A stretch of 64,000 nucleotides of DNA from Phytobacter ursingii (GCA_901456055.1 CABDWT010000004.1:1116001-1180000); one strand, 5' to 3'. Shown: positions 21,705 through 34,397, counted from the stretch's first letter. Numbers and translations: made by a program. The notes: generated by a model from the letters alone, not told the origin.

Positions 21705-22748
21705 CTATTTTTTTTGCGCCTTTGCCAGTTCTTTTACCAGCGGCAGCATAATACGCACCACATCACGGCTGCGGCGGTCAATGCGGCCGGGCAGGGCCTG
21801 ATCGATATGCTGAATGTTATCCAGCTTGATATCGTGCCAGCTCACGCCGTCCGGGAACGCTTTCGATTTAGCACGCTGCTGATAGCCATCCTTTTTCCCC
21901 AACGACCAGTTTGTCGCCTCGACGGACAAAACCGGAATACCGGCTTTATCGAATACGCAGGCATCATTGCAGCAGCTTGTTCCCTGCGGGAAGTCGGGAT
22001 TCAGGCCCGGGTTGGTGGTCGCTTTAATACCCAGGTTACGGGCAATCGCCAGCGCCCGATCGCGCGTCAGTTTCCGCACCGAGGCAGGGGTCTTCTTGCC
22101 GCTATTAAAATAGAGGTTATCGCCAACGATAAGGTTGTCGAGATTGATCACCAGCAGGGTATGTTTTTTCTCTCTTTCAGACATGCGGCTAAGCACGTTC
22201 TCAGCACCCAGGCTTCCTTCCTCTTCGCCGCTGGTCGCCATGAAGCGAATGGTGTACTCCGTTGGCACCGATTTGAGTTGTTCAGCCAGTTCCAGCATCA
22301 CGCCCACACCTGCGGCATTATCATCGATGCCCTGTAACGTCAGGCCACCCAGATTATGATTGGTATCAGCATCGCTACGCGGCGCGTAGGTGTCCAAATG
22401 AGCCATAATAATGATTTGCTGCGGATGCGTGCCTTCATGGGCGGCTATCACCGTACTGCCCGTGACGTTCTGCCAGTTTTGCTGATTATCACGGGTTGTC
22501 CAGCTGTAGCGGCTGTTGAATTTGCGGATGTCACTCTGATAACCCATCTGCGAAAATTGCTGGCGAAGGTAATCCGCTGCGAGCATTTCGGCAGGGGTGC
22601 CGGTCATTCGGCCGGGAAAATAGGTGGCGATATGACGCGCCTGGTTGCTTGCAAATTCACCGGTATGAGGTGCTCGTGCCTGAGCAGAAAAAATGAAGCA
22701 TACGCCGAGCGCCAGGGCAGCGGTACGGTGGCGCAATGCGGAAAGCAT
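21705..22748 (-). CDS. iap: Alkaline phosphatase isozyme conversion aminopeptidase
   Basis: Exported zinc aminopeptidase of peptidase family M28 that in E. coli removes the N-terminal arginine of alkaline phosphatase. The 347 aa protein has a signal peptide (ALALGVCFIFSAQARA) and the metal-binding set MAHLDTYAP, GIDDNAAG and SGEEEGSLG expected of M28, plus a Cys pair in GTSCCNDAC. The E. coli homologue also lies at the end of the cas/CRISPR locus, so synteny supports the name. Divergent from cysG2. Confidence 0.95.
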   Translation of the reverse strand: MLSALRHRTAALALGVCFIFSAQARAPHTGEFASNQARHIATYFPGRMTGTPAEMLAADYLRQQFSQMGYQSDIRKFNSRYSWTTRDNQQNWQNVTGSTVIAAHEGTHPQQIIIMAHLDTYAPRSDADTNHNLGGLTLQGIDDNAAGVGVMLELAEQLKSVPTEYTIRFMATSGEEEGSLGAENVLSRMSEREKKHTLLVINLDNLIVGDNLYFNSGKKTPASVRKLTRDRALAIARNLGIKATTNPGLNPDFPQGTSCCNDACVFDKAGIPVLSVEATNWSLGKKDGYQQRAKSKAFPDGVSWHDIKLDNIQHIDQALPGRIDRRSRDVVRIMLPLVKELAKAQKK

Positions 22749-22983
22749 AGAGAGTCCTTTTACGACAAAAATTTTAACGTGCTTAGTATGAAACTGTGAC
22801 CCGCTTTACACAATTTCATTTGTTCTTAACTCTGCAAAAAGAGGGGGGTTAAGCACTTTTTAGCATTTGTTTTTTTAGCGCGTTATTCCTTTGCGGAACT
22901 ACTCATTCCAATTCGTAATTTCATTCGTTCTAAGCTCCCCCCTATAGTCCCACTATTACTGATTGCTAATGAGTTGTTGCCCT
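22749..22983. promoter_or_regulatory. Divergent iap / cysG2-cysDNC promoter region
   Basis: 235 bases separating divergent genes. A good -10, tatagt (22943-22948), has only a poor -35, which is typical of activator-dependent cys promoters. Upstream lies the inverted repeat ttcc-ttttgc-ggaa region (22886-22898) followed by a run rich in attc/cattc steps (22903-22927), a plausible CysB footprint. CysB control of cysDNC is established in E. coli; the exact sites here are inference. Confidence 0.45.
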
Positions 22984-24399
22984 GTGGATTACCTGCCTTT
23001 ATTTGCTGACGTCAAAGACCGTCCCGTGCTGGTTGTCGGTGGTGGCGACGTTGCTGCCCGTAAGATTGCCTTTTTACGTCGCGCAGGGGCACGCGTACTG
23101 GTGGTGACAAAACATCTCGAACCCTCACTACAACAACTGGTGGATGAGCAAAAAATTCATCTGCTGGCTGATGTGTTCGAGGAAGCGCAACTCGATAATG
23201 TCTTTCTGGTGATTGCGGCAACGGATGACGCGACAGTCAACCGTCGTGTTTTTGACGCCGCAAATGCCCGCCATCGTCTTGTGAATGTGGTTGATGATCA
23301 GCCGCTGTGCTCATTTATCTTCCCGTCGATTGTCGACCGCTCGCCGCTACTGGTGGCTATCTCTTCCGGCGGCAATGCACCGGTACTGGCGCGATTGCTG
23401 CGGGAAAAGATTGAAGCATTGCTGCCCGCAAACTTAGGCCGCATGGCCGAGGTGGCCGGACGCTGGCGCACGCGCATTAAAGCATTTCGAAAAACCACCG
23501 ATGAACGTCGTCGTTTCTGGGAGAGCGCCTTTCGTGGTCGTTTTGCCAGTCTGATGGCGGCGGGCAAAGAGCAGGCGGCGGAACAGGTGCTGGCCGATGA
23601 ACTGGCAAAACCGGGTAGCAGCACTGGCGAAATTATCCTGGTTGGCGCCGGGCCGGGCGATGCAGGGCTGTTAACACTGCGTGGTTTGCAGGTTATACAG
23701 CAGGCTGATGTGGTGTTTTACGATCATCTGGTGACCGACGGTGTGCTGGAGCTGGTACGCCGTGATGCGGAACTGATCAGCGTCGGGAAACGCGCAGGTT
23801 CGCACCTTGTTGCGCAGCATGATACCAACCGCTTGCTGGTTGAGGCGGCGCAGGCGGGCAAAACCGTGGTTCGTTTAAAAGGCGGCGACCCGTTTATTTT
23901 TGGTCGCGGCGGTGAAGAGTTACAGGCGGCTGCCGAAGCGGGCATTCCTTTTCAGGTGGTGCCGGGCGTTACGGCGGCCTCCGGCGCGACGGCTTACGCG
24001 GGCATACCGTTGACTCATCGTGACTACGCACAAAGTGCCACCTTTGTTACCGGACATTACAAAGCGGACAGCGCGCCGTTTGACTGGACGCAACTGGCCC
24101 AAAGTCGCCAGACGCTGGCTATCTATATGGGTACGATGAAAGCGGCAGAGATCGGCGAACAACTTATCGCTCACGGGCGTGAGGCAAACACACCGGTCGC
24201 GGTGATTTCGCGCGGCACACGGGCTGATCAGCAGGTCAGAACCGGCACATTACAACAACTTGAGGAACTGGCGAAAGATGCGCCGATGCCCGCCCTGCTG
24301 GTGGTGGGCGAGGTAGTTCAACTGCATCGCGAACTCGCCTGGTTTCAACATGCAACAGACTCAGAGGCGTTTGACGCCTCTGTGGTGAATCTGGCTTAG
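22984..24399 (+). CDS. cysG: Siroheme synthase, second-copy type linked to cysDNC
   Basis: Trifunctional enzyme converting uroporphyrinogen III to siroheme, the cofactor of CysI. N-terminal precorrin-2 dehydrogenase/ferrochelatase ([53 protein letters not shown]) is fused to a C-terminal methyltransferase ([49 protein letters not shown]). I chose GTG 22984 (MDYLPLF) because CysG proteins begin there; ATG 22969 would add five residues. Sequence differs clearly from the E. coli nirBDC-linked CysG, and it lies directly upstream of cysD on the same strand, so it is the sulfur-operon paralogue known in Klebsiella and relatives. Confidence 0.95.
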   Translation: MDYLPLFADVKDRPVLVVGGGDVAARKIAFLRRAGARVLVVTKHLEPSLQQLVDEQKIHLLADVFEEAQLDNVFLVIAATDDATVNRRVFDAANARHRLVNVVDDQPLCSFIFPSIVDRSPLLVAISSGGNAPVLARLLREKIEALLPANLGRMAEVAGRWRTRIKAFRKTTDERRRFWESAFRGRFASLMAAGKEQAAEQVLADELAKPGSSTGEIILVGAGPGDAGLLTLRGLQVIQQADVVFYDHLVTDGVLELVRRDAELISVGKRAGSHLVAQHDTNRLLVEAAQAGKTVVRLKGGDPFIFGRGGEELQAAAEAGIPFQVVPGVTAASGATAYAGIPLTHRDYAQSATFVTGHYKADSAPFDWTQLAQSRQTLAIYMGTMKAAEIGEQLIAHGREANTPVAVISRGTRADQQVRTGTLQQLEELAKDAPMPALLVVGEVVQLHRELAWFQHATDSEAFDASVVNLA

Positions 24400-24432
24400 T
24401 CCTGACACAACAGGCTATTTTATTTGCCATTT

Positions 24433-24512
24433 TGGCCCCTGGCTGTGCTCGCCATCCTCCGTACTTGCGTACGCTCCGGTTGCTGTGGGCAGGCTGTGAC
24501 CAAACTGGCTGC
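24433..24512. repeat. Possible dispersed repeat in the cysG-cysD spacer
   Basis: The spacer contains the palindrome cgtacttgcgtacg (stem cgtac around ttg...; 24461-24475 region) flanked by gctcgccatcctc and ctccggttgctg. I recall similar gctcgcc-cgtacttgcgtacg-ctccgg blocks in other enterobacterial intergenic regions, so it may be a dispersed element rather than gene-specific control. It would fold in the cysG-cysDNC transcript. Confidence 0.4.
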
Positions 24513-24553
24513 AACAATAACGCCTGTTGCACCAGGCCTTATAAGGAACGGTT

Positions 24554-25462
24554 ATGGATCAAAAACGACTCACTCACCTGCGACAACTGGAAGCGGAAAG
24601 CATCCATATCATTCGCGAGGTGGCTGCCGAATTCGCTAATCCGGTGATGATGTACTCCATCGGCAAAGACTCCAGCGTGATGCTGCATCTGGCGCGTAAA
24701 GCCTTCTATCCTGGTACGCTGCCTTTCCCGCTGCTGCACGTGGATACCGGCTGGAAATTCCGTGAGATGTATGAGTTCCGTGACCGCACGGCGAAGGCGT
24801 ATGGCTGTGAGCTGCTGGTGCATAAAAACCCGGAAGGGGTGGCAATGGGCATTAACCCCTTCGTTCACGGCAGTGCCAAGCACACCGATATCATGAAAAC
24901 CGAAGGGCTTAAGCAGGCGCTGAACAAATACGGTTTTGATGCGGCCTTCGGTGGTGCGCGCCGTGACGAAGAAAAATCCCGCGCCAAAGAGCGTATTTAC
25001 TCGTTCCGCGATCGCTTCCACCGCTGGGATCCAAAAAACCAGCGTCCGGAGCTGTGGCATAACTACAACGGCCAGATTAACAAAGGCGAGAGCATCCGCG
25101 TGTTCCCGCTCTCTAACTGGACCGAGCTGGATATCTGGCAGTATATCTACCTGGAAAATATCGAGATTGTTCCGCTGTACCTGGCCGCTGAACGCCCGGT
25201 GCTGGAGCGCGACGGCATGCTGATGATGATCGATGACGATCGTATCGACCTGCAGCCTGGCGAAGTGATCGAACAGCGGATGGTGCGCTTCCGTACTCTT
25301 GGCTGCTGGCCGTTGACCGGTGCTGTAGAGTCAGAAGCGCAAACGCTGCCTGAAATTATCGAAGAGATGCTGGTTTCCACCACCAGTGAACGTCAGGGCC
25401 GCGTGATTGACCGCGACCAGGCAGGCTCCATGGAGCTGAAAAAACGTCAGGGATATTTCTAA
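24554..25462 (+). CDS. cysD: Sulfate adenylyltransferase subunit 2
   Basis: Catalytic subunit of ATP sulfurylase, forming APS from sulfate and ATP; works as a heterodimer with the GTPase CysN. The 302 aa protein has the ATP pyrophosphatase-type loop [16 protein letters not shown] and the family motifs [16 protein letters not shown] and [22 protein letters not shown]. Start ATG after aaggaacgg. Nine bases separate its stop from cysN. Confidence 0.98.
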   Translation: MDQKRLTHLRQLEAESIHIIREVAAEFANPVMMYSIGKDSSVMLHLARKAFYPGTLPFPLLHVDTGWKFREMYEFRDRTAKAYGCELLVHKNPEGVAMGINPFVHGSAKHTDIMKTEGLKQALNKYGFDAAFGGARRDEEKSRAKERIYSFRDRFHRWDPKNQRPELWHNYNGQINKGESIRVFPLSNWTELDIWQYIYLENIEIVPLYLAAERPVLERDGMLMMIDDDRIDLQPGEVIEQRMVRFRTLGCWPLTGAVESEAQTLPEIIEEMLVSTTSERQGRVIDRDQAGSMELKKRQGYF

Positions 25463-25471
25463 GGAGCCGCC

Positions 25472-26899
25472 ATGAATACTACTATTGCCCAACAAATTGC
25501 CAACGAAGGCGGCGTCGAAGCGTACCTGCACGCACAGCAGCACAAAAGTCTGCTGCGTTTTCTGACCTGCGGTAGCGTCGATGACGGCAAAAGCACCCTG
25601 ATTGGTCGCCTGTTGCATGACACGCGCCAGATTTATGAAGATCAGCTCTCTACCTTACACAACGACAGCAAACGTCACGGCACCCAGGGTGAAAAACTCG
25701 ATCTGGCGCTGCTGGTTGATGGCCTGCAGGCTGAGCGTGAGCAGGGCATCACCATCGACGTGGCCTACCGTTACTTCTCAACCGAGAAGCGCAAATTTAT
25801 CATTGCCGACACCCCCGGGCACGAACAGTACACCCGTAATATGGCCACCGGCGCGTCAACCTGTGACCTCGCAATCCTGCTGATTGATGCCCGTAAAGGC
25901 GTGCTGGATCAGACCCGTCGTCACAGCTTTATCTCCACGCTGCTGGGTATTAAACACCTGGTGGTGGCGGTCAATAAAATGGATCTGGTCGGTTTTAGCG
26001 AAGAGACCTTTGAGAACATCCGTCAGGAGTACCTGACCTTCGCAGAACAGCTACCCGGCAATCTGGACATTCGCTTTGTGCCGCTGTCGGCGCTGGAAGG
26101 GGACAACGTCGCCAGCCAGAGCGCCAACATTCCGTGGTACAGCGGCCCGACGCTGCTGGAAGTCCTTGAAACCGTCGAAATTCAGCGCGTTGTGGATACC
26201 CAGCCGATGCGTTTCCCTGTGCAGTACGTTAACCGCCCGAACCTCGATTTCCGCGGTTTTTCCGGTACGCTGGCCTCAGGCAGCGTGAAAGTGGGCCAGC
26301 GCATCAAAGCTCTGCCATCCGGCGTGGAATCCACCGTCGCGCGTATTGTGACCTTTGATGGCGACCTCCAGGAAGCGCATGCGGGTGAAGCGATTACCCT
26401 GGTGCTTAAAGACGAGATCGACATCAGCCGTGGCGATCTCATCCTGGATGCGCAGGAGAGCGTACCTGCGGTGCAGAGCGCCTCTCTCGACGTGGTGTGG
26501 ATGGCTGAGCAACCCCTGACGGCAGGGCAGAGCTATGACATCAAAGTGGCGGGTAAAAAAACGCGTGCCCGCGTTGATGCCATTCAGTACCAGGTGGATA
26601 TTAACAATCTCACCCAGCGTCAGGTGGATACGCTGCCGTTAAACGGTATCGGGCTGGTCGATTTGACCTTTGATGAGCCGCTGACCCTGGATGCCTATCA
26701 GCAAAACCCGGTGACCGGCGGTGTTATCTTTATCGACCGCCTGAGCAACGTGACGGTAGGCGCCGGTATGGTGCGTGAAGTGCATCAACAGGAGACTTCT
26801 GTACCATCGCAGTTCAGCGCCTTTGAGCTGGAGCTGAATCAGCTTATCCGTAAGCATTTCCCTCACTGGGGCGCGCGTGATTTGCTGGGAGGTAAATAA
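25472..26899 (+). CDS. cysN: Sulfate adenylyltransferase subunit 1 (GTPase)
   Basis: Elongation factor-like GTPase that drives the unfavourable APS synthesis by CysD. The 475 aa protein shows G1 [18 protein letters not shown]3 [12 protein letters not shown] and G4 NKMD, followed by EF-Tu-like beta-barrel domains. Its TAA shares one base with the cysC ATG, so cysN and cysC are translationally coupled. Confidence 0.98.
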   Translation: MNTTIAQQIANEGGVEAYLHAQQHKSLLRFLTCGSVDDGKSTLIGRLLHDTRQIYEDQLSTLHNDSKRHGTQGEKLDLALLVDGLQAEREQGITIDVAYRYFSTEKRKFIIADTPGHEQYTRNMATGASTCDLAILLIDARKGVLDQTRRHSFISTLLGIKHLVVAVNKMDLVGFSEETFENIRQEYLTFAEQLPGNLDIRFVPLSALEGDNVASQSANIPWYSGPTLLEVLETVEIQRVVDTQPMRFPVQYVNRPNLDFRGFSGTLASGSVKVGQRIKALPSGVESTVARIVTFDGDLQEAHAGEAITLVLKDEIDISRGDLILDAQESVPAVQSASLDVVWMAEQPLTAGQSYDIKVAGKKTRARVDAIQYQVDINNLTQRQVDTLPLNGIGLVDLTFDEPLTLDAYQQNPVTGGVIFIDRLSNVTVGAGMVREVHQQETSVPSQFSAFELELNQLIRKHFPHWGARDLLGGK

Positions 26900-27504
26900 T
26901 GGCCGCACATGATGAGAACGTCGTCTGGCATCCTCATCCGGTTACCGTAGCGCAGCGTGAACAACTTCACGGTCACCGTGGGGTTGTGTTGTGGTTTACC
27001 GGACTGTCCGGTTCCGGTAAATCGACGGTAGCGGGCGCGCTGGAAGAGGCATTACATCAGCAGGGGGTCAGTACTTACCTGCTCGATGGTGACAATGTGC
27101 GTCACGGCTTGTGTAGTGATTTGGGGTTTAGCGATGAAGACCGCAAAGAGAATATTCGTCGGGTCGGGGAAGTGGCCAGCCTGATGGCGGATGCCGGGCT
27201 TGTGGTGCTGACTGCGTTTATCTCCCCGCATCGTGCTGAGCGGCAGATGGTGCGTGAACGTGTGGGGGAAGGGCGCTTTATTGAGGTTTTCGTGGATACG
27301 CCGCTGGCGATTTGCGAAGCACGCGACCCGAAAGGGCTGTATAAAAAAGCCCGCGCAGGGGAGTTGCGCAACTTCACCGGCATTGATGCCGTTTATGAAG
27401 CGCCTGAGAAACCCGAAGTTCATCTCGAAGGTGAACAATTGGTAACAAATTTGGTGGGCCAATTATTAGACCTCATGAGACGGGACGATATGATCAGATC
27501 CTGA
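26899..27504 (+). CDS. cysC: Adenylyl-sulfate (APS) kinase
   Basis: Phosphorylates APS to PAPS, the substrate of CysH encoded 17 kb upstream. The 201 aa protein carries the P-loop [15 protein letters not shown], the DGDNVRHGL stretch and the [14 protein letters not shown] segment that includes the phosphoserine site of the family, then [13 protein letters not shown]. Last gene of the cysG2-cysDNC unit. Confidence 0.98.
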   Translation: MAAHDENVVWHPHPVTVAQREQLHGHRGVVLWFTGLSGSGKSTVAGALEEALHQQGVSTYLLDGDNVRHGLCSDLGFSDEDRKENIRRVGEVASLMADAGLVVLTAFISPHRAERQMVRERVGEGRFIEVFVDTPLAICEARDPKGLYKKARAGELRNFTGIDAVYEAPEKPEVHLEGEQLVTNLVGQLLDLMRRDDMIRS

Positions 27505-27515
27505 GACAGTGCCGG

Positions 27516-27550
27516 GGATACGCAGAATGTGGGGCGTATCCTGTTTCGTC
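27516..27550 (+). terminator. Hairpin after cysC
   Basis: ggatacgc (27516-27523) pairs with gcgtatcc (27534-27541), followed by tgtttcgtc. A weak T tract makes this a possible partial terminator between cysC and ygbE. Confidence 0.45.
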
Positions 27551-27574
27551 GGCTGTCAGTTAACGGGATCAGAT

Positions 27575-27898
27575 ATGCGTAATAGTCAGAACATCACCAT
27601 CTCAAGGTCGGACACCATCACGACCAGCGACGAAACCACCTGGTCCCTTCCTGGGGCCGCAGTGGGCTTTGTCGCGTGGCTGTTGGCGCTGGCTATCCCT
27701 TTTCTGATTTACGGTCCTAACACGCTGTTCTTCTTCCTCTACACCTGGCCTTTCTTCCTTGCGCTGATGCCCGTCTCGGTTGTGGTGGGTATTGCCCTGC
27801 ATTCTATCGTCAATGGCAAATTGCTCTACAGCATCGTCCTCACTGCGCTCACCGTTGTGGCCATGTTCGGTGCGTTGTTTATGTGGTTGATGGGCTAA
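27575..27898 (+). CDS. ygbE: Inner membrane protein YgbE (DUF3561)
   Basis: 107 aa, the same length as E. coli YgbE. Three hydrophobic segments are visible: GAAVGFVAWLLALAIPFLI, LFFFLYTWPFFLALMPVSV and YSIVLTALTVVAMFGALFMW. The function is unknown. I chose the ATG giving MRNSQNITISRSD, which matches the E. coli start; the frame is open 22 codons further upstream into the cysC terminator region and that part is not conserved. Confidence 0.93.
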   Translation: MRNSQNITISRSDTITTSDETTWSLPGAAVGFVAWLLALAIPFLIYGPNTLFFFLYTWPFFLALMPVSVVVGIALHSIVNGKLLYSIVLTALTVVAMFGALFMWLMG

Positions 27899-28071
27899 AG
27901 CCGTCCATACTTCAAACCGTAACTCACATTAAGACAATGTGTCCGGGCACAACCCTACGGAAAGGTGCGCAAATATGTTACATTCTGTCGCGGTGACTCG
28001 TTATCACCCGGCCCCGGTGTGGAGTCTGAGAAAAAGTTATGGGATGATGATGCCGTTTTTCAGGGGGCAGG

Positions 28072-28392
28072 ATGGGTAAACTAACGCTGCTATTGCTGGC
28101 TTTGCTGGTCTGGCTACAGTATTCGCTGTGGTTTGGCAAAAATGGTCTTCACGACTATAGCCGGGTCAGCGAAGATGTGGCTGCACAGCAGGCGACAAAC
28201 GCCAAATTAAAAGCGCGAAACGATCAACTCTTTGCTGAAATTGACGATCTCAATGGTGGCCAGGAAGCGATTGAGGAACGCGCTCGCAACGAATTAACGA
28301 TGACCAAACCGGGCGAAACCTTTTATCGTCTGGTGCCGGACGCGTCCAAACGCAACCAGGGGTCAGTACAGAACACACAAAATAATCGATAA
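28072..28392 (+). CDS. ftsB: Cell division protein FtsB
   Basis: Bitopic divisome protein forming the FtsQLB complex that links early and late division proteins and triggers septal peptidoglycan synthesis. The 106 aa product has one transmembrane helix ([19 protein letters not shown]) and a periplasmic coiled coil ([21 protein letters not shown]). It precedes ispD by 19 bases, as in E. coli. The C-terminal tail is rich in Asn and Gln. Confidence 0.96.
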   Translation: MGKLTLLLLALLVWLQYSLWFGKNGLHDYSRVSEDVAAQQATNAKLKARNDQLFAEIDDLNGGQEAIEERARNELTMTKPGETFYRLVPDASKRNQGSVQNTQNNR

Positions 28393-28411
28393 ACAATCCC
28401 GGGTTTACGAC

Positions 28412-29122
28412 ATGTCTGTAATTATTCCGGACGTTTGTGCGGTGGTGCCGGCCGCCGGATTTGGCCGCCGCATGCAAACGGAATGTCCCAAGCAATATCT
28501 TTCCATTGGCGATAAAACAATCCTCGAACACGCGGTGGCAGCCTTACTGGTCAATCCGTACGTGGGGCGCGTTATTATCGCTGTCAGCCCCGGTGACGAG
28601 CGATTTGCCCGCTTGCCGCTGGCGCAACATCCTGCCATTACCGTTGTGGCTGGTGGTGCAGAACGTGCAGACTCCGTACTGGCGGGGCTGAAAGCCGCGC
28701 AAGGGGCACAATGGGTGCTGGTGCACGACGCCGCACGTCCTTGCCTGCATCAGGATGATTTAAACCGCCTGCTTGCGCTTCGCGAAACCAGCCGGGTCGG
28801 CGGTATTCTTGCTGCGCCGGTTCGCGATACCATGAAGCGCGCGGAGCCGGGTAAAACGGCTATTGCGCATACCGTGGAGCGTAACGATTTATGGCATGCG
28901 CTCACGCCGCAATTTTTCCCCCTGGAACTTCTGCACGACTGCCTGACGCGCGCGCTCAACGACGGTGCGACGATCACCGATGAGGCCTCGGCACTCGAAT
29001 ATTGCGGATTCCACCCGGAACTGGTCGCCGGACGCGCGGATAATATTAAGGTGACGCGTCCCGAAGATCTGAAACTTGCAGAATTTTATCTCACCCACTC
29101 TGAACACCAGGAGAAGGCATAA
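28412..29122 (+). CDS. ispD: 2-C-methyl-D-erythritol 4-phosphate cytidylyltransferase
   Basis: Third step of the MEP isoprenoid pathway, attaching CMP to methylerythritol phosphate. The 236 aa protein has the nucleotide-binding start [20 protein letters not shown] and the family motif [11 protein letters not shown]. The last base of its stop is the first of the ispF ATG, so the two pathway genes are coupled. Confidence 0.98.
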   Translation: MSVIIPDVCAVVPAAGFGRRMQTECPKQYLSIGDKTILEHAVAALLVNPYVGRVIIAVSPGDERFARLPLAQHPAITVVAGGAERADSVLAGLKAAQGAQWVLVHDAARPCLHQDDLNRLLALRETSRVGGILAAPVRDTMKRAEPGKTAIAHTVERNDLWHALTPQFFPLELLHDCLTRALNDGATITDEASALEYCGFHPELVAGRADNIKVTRPEDLKLAEFYLTHSEHQEKA

Positions 29123-29601
29123 TGCGCATTGGACACGGTTTTGACGTACACGCATTTGGCGGCGATGGCCCCATTATTATCGGTGGCGTCCGCATTCCCT
29201 GGGAGAAGGGCCTGCTGGCGCACTCTGATGGCGATGTCGCGTTACATGCGCTGACCGACGCCCTGTTAGGCGCCGCGGCGTTGGGAGATATTGGCAAACT
29301 GTTCCCGGACACCGACCCGTCGTTCAAAGGGGCAGACAGCCGCGCGCTGCTGCGTGAGGCATGGCGTCGTATCCAGGCCAAAGGCTATGTGATTGGCAAC
29401 GTGGACGTCACCATCATCGCGCAGGCGCCGAAAATGCTGCCGCATATCCCGCAGATGCGCGTATTTATCGCCGAGGATTTGGGCTGCCATATGGATGACG
29501 TGAACGTAAAAGCGACCACCACCGAGAAACTCGGTTTTACCGGTCGCGGAGAAGGCATTGCCTGTGAGGCGGTAGCGCTCCTGCTTAAGGCCGCGAAATG
29601 A
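29122..29601 (+). CDS. ispF: 2-C-methyl-D-erythritol 2,4-cyclodiphosphate synthase
   Basis: Forms the cyclic diphosphate intermediate of the MEP pathway. The 159 aa trimeric enzyme shows the metal-binding motif [28 protein letters not shown] and the C-terminal [19 protein letters not shown]. It overlaps truD by four bases (ATGA). Confidence 0.98.
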   Translation: MRIGHGFDVHAFGGDGPIIIGGVRIPWEKGLLAHSDGDVALHALTDALLGAAALGDIGKLFPDTDPSFKGADSRALLREAWRRIQAKGYVIGNVDVTIIAQAPKMLPHIPQMRVFIAEDLGCHMDDVNVKATTTEKLGFTGRGEGIACEAVALLLKAAK

Positions 29602-30627
29602 CAGAGTTCGATCAACTGACCTATTTGCACGGTAAGCCTGCGGGAAGTGGTTTGTTGAAAGCCAATCCGGAAGATTTCGTTGTCATCGAGGATTTGGGTT
29701 TCGAGCCGGACGGTGAAGGCGAACATATTCTGGTGCGTATTCTGAAAAACGGCTGCAATACCCGCTTCGTTGCGGACGCGCTGGCAAAATTTCTTAAAAT
29801 TCACGCCCGCGAAGTGAGCTTTGCCGGACAGAAAGATAAACATGCCGTGACGGAGCAGTGGTTGTGCGCTCGCGTGCCTGGCAAAGAGATGCCAGACCTG
29901 AGCGCGTTTCAACTGGAAGGCTGCAAAGTGCTTGAATATGCTCGTCATAAGCGCAAACTGCGTCTGGGCGCGCTTAAGGGCAATAGCTTTACGCTTGTAC
30001 TGCGCGAAATCAGCCACCGTGACGATGTGGAGTCTCGCTTGCAAGCCATCAGCGAAGGTGGCGTACCGAATTATTTCGGCGCACAGCGTTTCGGTATCGG
30101 CGGCAGTAACTTACAGGGTGCGCTACGCTGGGCGCAAAGCGATGCTCCGGTGCGCGATCGTAATAAGCGCAGTTTTTGGTTGTCGGCAGCGCGCAGTGCG
30201 TTGTTTAATCAAATTGTTAGCGAGCGCCTGAAAAAAACAGACTTTAATCAAGTTGTTGACGGCGATGCGCTACAATTATCGGGGCGCGGAAGCTGGTTTG
30301 TCGCGACCGAAGAAGAGCGTGCCGAACTGCAGTCGCGCGTTGATGCCAGGGCGTTGATGATTACCGCGTCAATGCCGGGAAGCGGCGAGTGGGGAACGCA
30401 GGGCCAGTCGCTGTCCTTTGAGCAGGCGGCCGTTGCCAATGCACCGGATCTGCAGGCTTTGCTGGTGCGCGAAAAAGTAGAAGCATCGCGCCGCGCTATG
30501 CTGCTCTTTCCGCAACAATTAAGCTGGAACTGGTGGGATGACGTGACCGTTGAGTTACGCTTCTGGCTGCCGGCAGGTAGCTTCGCCACCAGTGTGGTAA
30601 GGGAAATTATCAATACATCGGGTGATT

Positions 30628-30647
<20 letters not shown>
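29598..30647 (+). CDS. truD: tRNA pseudouridine(13) synthase
   Basis: Converts U13 of tRNA-Glu to pseudouridine. The 349 aa protein shows the catalytic aspartate in [14 protein letters not shown] (about residue 80) and the TruD-specific NYFGAQRFG motif. The C-terminus overlaps the surE start by 20 bases. Confidence 0.98.
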
Positions 30648-32009
<1,362 letters not shown>

Positions 32010-32124
32010 TAAACAGATTTTTCCTGATGTTTTCATGCCGCATCAGCGTATGGTGGGCAAATTTGCCGAAACCGTTCACGGTTAATTTTAAGTCATTGGT
32101 AGCTAACACATTCCTGGGGGATAA

Positions 32125-33237
32125 ATGAGCACGGGAAGCCCTAAATTCACCGTAAGCCGTGTTGCGGCACTATCACTGGTTTCTATCTGGCTGGCAGGCT
32201 GTACAAGCTCCAGCAATGCACCCGCTCCGGTCAGTTCGGTGGGTGGCAATACCAGCTCCAGCAGCAATTCCGGAATGTTAATCACTCCGCCGCCAAAAAT
32301 CGGCACCGCATCACAGCCGCAAATACAACCCGTTCAGCGCCCGGTAACACAGCCCACGCCTGTTCAGTCAGTACCGGAACAGCCTGTTCAGACTGTGAAT
32401 GGCAAGATCATCTATAACCGTCAGTATGGGAACATTCCGAAAGGAAGTTATACCGGTGGCAGTACTTATACCGTCAAACGTGGTGATACCTTATTTTATA
32501 TTGCGTGGATAACCGGGAACGATTTCCGCGATCTGGCCCAGCGTAACCATGTCGCTGCACCGTACGGCCTGACGGTAGGTCAAACCTTGCAGGTGGGTAA
32601 TGCATCAGGTGCGCCAATAACGGGCGGAAACGCGATAACGCAGGCAGATGCGAGTGCACAAGGAATTGTCTCAAAACCTGCACAAAATTCCACCGTAGCT
32701 GTTGCTTCAAAACCAACAATTACGTATTCTGAGGATTCAGGTGAACAAAGTGCTAACAAAATGTTGCCGAACAACAAGCCTGCGACCCCTGTCACAGCGC
32801 CTGTTACGGCTCCAACAGTCAGCACTACCGAACCGACCATCAGCAGCACGTCCACCAGTACGCCAATCGCTTCATGGCGCTGGCCGACAGATGGCAAAGT
32901 TATCGATAACTTCTCTGCTACCGAAGGGGGTAACAAAGGTGTCGATATCGCTGGTAGCAAAGGACAGGCAATCGTCGCGACCGCAGATGGACGCGTCGTC
33001 TATGCCGGTAACGCGCTGCGCGGTTACGGTAATCTTATTATCATCAAACATAATGATGATTACCTGAGTGCCTACGCCCATAACGATACGATGCTGGTCC
33101 GGGAACAACAAGAAGTTAAGGCGGGGCAAAAAATCGCTACCATGGGTAGCTCCGGAACCAGTTCTACACGCTTGCATTTTGAAATTCGTTACAAGGGGAA
33201 ATCCGTAAACCCGCTGCGTTATTTGCCGCAGCGATAA
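32125..33237 (+). CDS. nlpD: Murein hydrolase activator lipoprotein NlpD
   Basis: Outer membrane lipoprotein that activates the amidase AmiC during cell separation. The 370 aa protein has a signal peptide with lipobox LAGC, a Pro/Gln/Ser-rich linker, a LysM domain ([27 protein letters not shown]) and a C-terminal M23-type domain ([34 protein letters not shown]) lacking the full zinc ligand set, as in catalytically inactive EnvC/NlpD proteins. In E. coli the main rpoS promoter lies inside nlpD. Confidence 0.97.
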   Translation: MSTGSPKFTVSRVAALSLVSIWLAGCTSSSNAPAPVSSVGGNTSSSSNSGMLITPPPKIGTASQPQIQPVQRPVTQPTPVQSVPEQPVQTVNGKIIYNRQYGNIPKGSYTGGSTYTVKRGDTLFYIAWITGNDFRDLAQRNHVAAPYGLTVGQTLQVGNASGAPITGGNAITQADASAQGIVSKPAQNSTVAVASKPTITYSEDSGEQSANKMLPNNKPATPVTAPVTAPTVSTTEPTISSTSTSTPIASWRWPTDGKVIDNFSATEGGNKGVDIAGSKGQAIVATADGRVVYAGNALRGYGNLIIIKHNDDYLSAYAHNDTMLVREQQEVKAGQKIATMGSSGTSSTRLHFEIRYKGKSVNPLRYLPQR

Positions 33238-33362
33238 ATCGGCAAAGTGGTTGAACCGTTCCTCATTGTTGTCGTTGCAGCGCGCGCAGATGCCGCTGCA
33301 ATCGTCAGTAATGAAGTGCTATTCAGGTGCTTTGTCCAGGGATCACGGGTAGGAGCCACCTT

Positions 33363-34355
33363 ATGAGTCAGAATACGCTGAAAGTTCATGATTTAAATGA
33401 AGATGCGGAATTTGATGAGAACGGAGTAGAGGCTTTTGATGAAAAAGCCTTAGTTGAAGAGGAACCCAGTGATAACGACCTGGCCGAAGAGGAATTGTTA
33501 TCGCAGGGCGCTACCCAGCGTGTGCTGGATGCGACTCAGCTTTATCTTGGGGAAATTGGTTATTCCCCACTGCTAACGGCCGAAGAAGAAGTTTATTTTG
33601 CACGTCGCGCATTGCGTGGTGACGTTGCTTCGCGCCGTCGCATGATCGAAAGTAACCTGCGTCTGGTAGTGAAAATTGCCCGTCGTTATAGCAATCGTGG
33701 CCTGGCATTGCTGGACCTGATTGAAGAGGGGAACCTGGGCCTGATCCGTGCGGTTGAGAAATTCGACCCGGAACGTGGTTTCCGCTTCTCCACTTATGCG
33801 ACCTGGTGGATTCGTCAGACTATTGAACGGGCGATTATGAATCAAACCCGTACTATTCGTCTGCCAATCCATATTGTCAAAGAGCTGAACGTTTATCTGC
33901 GTACCGCGCGTGAGTTGTCCCATAAACTGGACCACGAACCGAGTGCGGAAGAGATTGCTGAGCAACTCGACAAACCGGTCGATGATGTGAGTCGCATGTT
34001 GCGCCTCAACGAGCGTATCACCTCGGTGGACACACCGCTGGGCGGTGATTCCGAGAAAGCGTTGCTGGATATCCTGGCCGATGAAAAAGAAAACGGTCCG
34101 GAAGACACCACGCAAGATGACGATATGAAACAGAGCATCGTCAAATGGCTGTTCGAACTGAACGCCAAACAGCGTGAAGTGCTGGCACGTCGTTTCGGTC
34201 TGTTGGGATATGAAGCGGCAACGCTTGAAGATGTGGGTCGTGAAATCGGTCTGACACGCGAGCGCGTCCGTCAGATTCAGGTTGAAGGTCTGCGCCGTCT
34301 GCGTGAAATTCTGCAGGCGCAAGGGCTGAATATCGAAGCGCTCTTCCGCGAATAA
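33363..34355 (+). CDS. rpoS: RNA polymerase sigma factor RpoS (sigma S)
   Basis: Master sigma factor of stationary phase and general stress. The 330 aa protein differs from E. coli RpoS by only a few residues. Core-binding and DNA-melting region 2 ([44 protein letters not shown]), region 3 and the region 4 helix-turn-helix ([25 protein letters not shown]) are intact. The start is the ATG at 33363 after aggag (33351-33355); the sequence just before it (ggatcacgggtaggagcc) is the conserved translation-initiation region that small RNAs and Hfq control in E. coli. osmC, a classic RpoS target, lies 3 kb downstream. Confidence 0.99.
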   Translation: MSQNTLKVHDLNEDAEFDENGVEAFDEKALVEEEPSDNDLAEEELLSQGATQRVLDATQLYLGEIGYSPLLTAEEEVYFARRALRGDVASRRRMIESNLRLVVKIARRYSNRGLALLDLIEEGNLGLIRAVEKFDPERGFRFSTYATWWIRQTIERAIMNQTRTIRLPIHIVKELNVYLRTARELSHKLDHEPSAEEIAEQLDKPVDDVSRMLRLNERITSVDTPLGGDSEKALLDILADEKENGPEDTTQDDDMKQSIVKWLFELNAKQREVLARRFGLLGYEAATLEDVGREIGLTRERVRQIQVEGLRRLREILQAQGLNIEALFRE

Positions 34356-34370
34356 GTCTGAACATCAAAA

Positions 34371-34397
34371 GGCCGGTCAAATGACCGGCCTTTTTCT
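34371..34397. terminator. Terminator of rpoS, bidirectional
   Basis: ggccggtc (34371-34378) pairs with gaccggcc (34383-34390) around aaat, followed by tttttc; the upstream aaaa serves the converging decarboxylase operon on the other strand. Confidence 0.93.

Noticed and set aside
21374-21751. 125-codon plus-strand frame overlapping the iap 3' end.
   Set aside because: It runs through the iap terminator and coding end in the wrong frame and has no start signal or recognisable domain.
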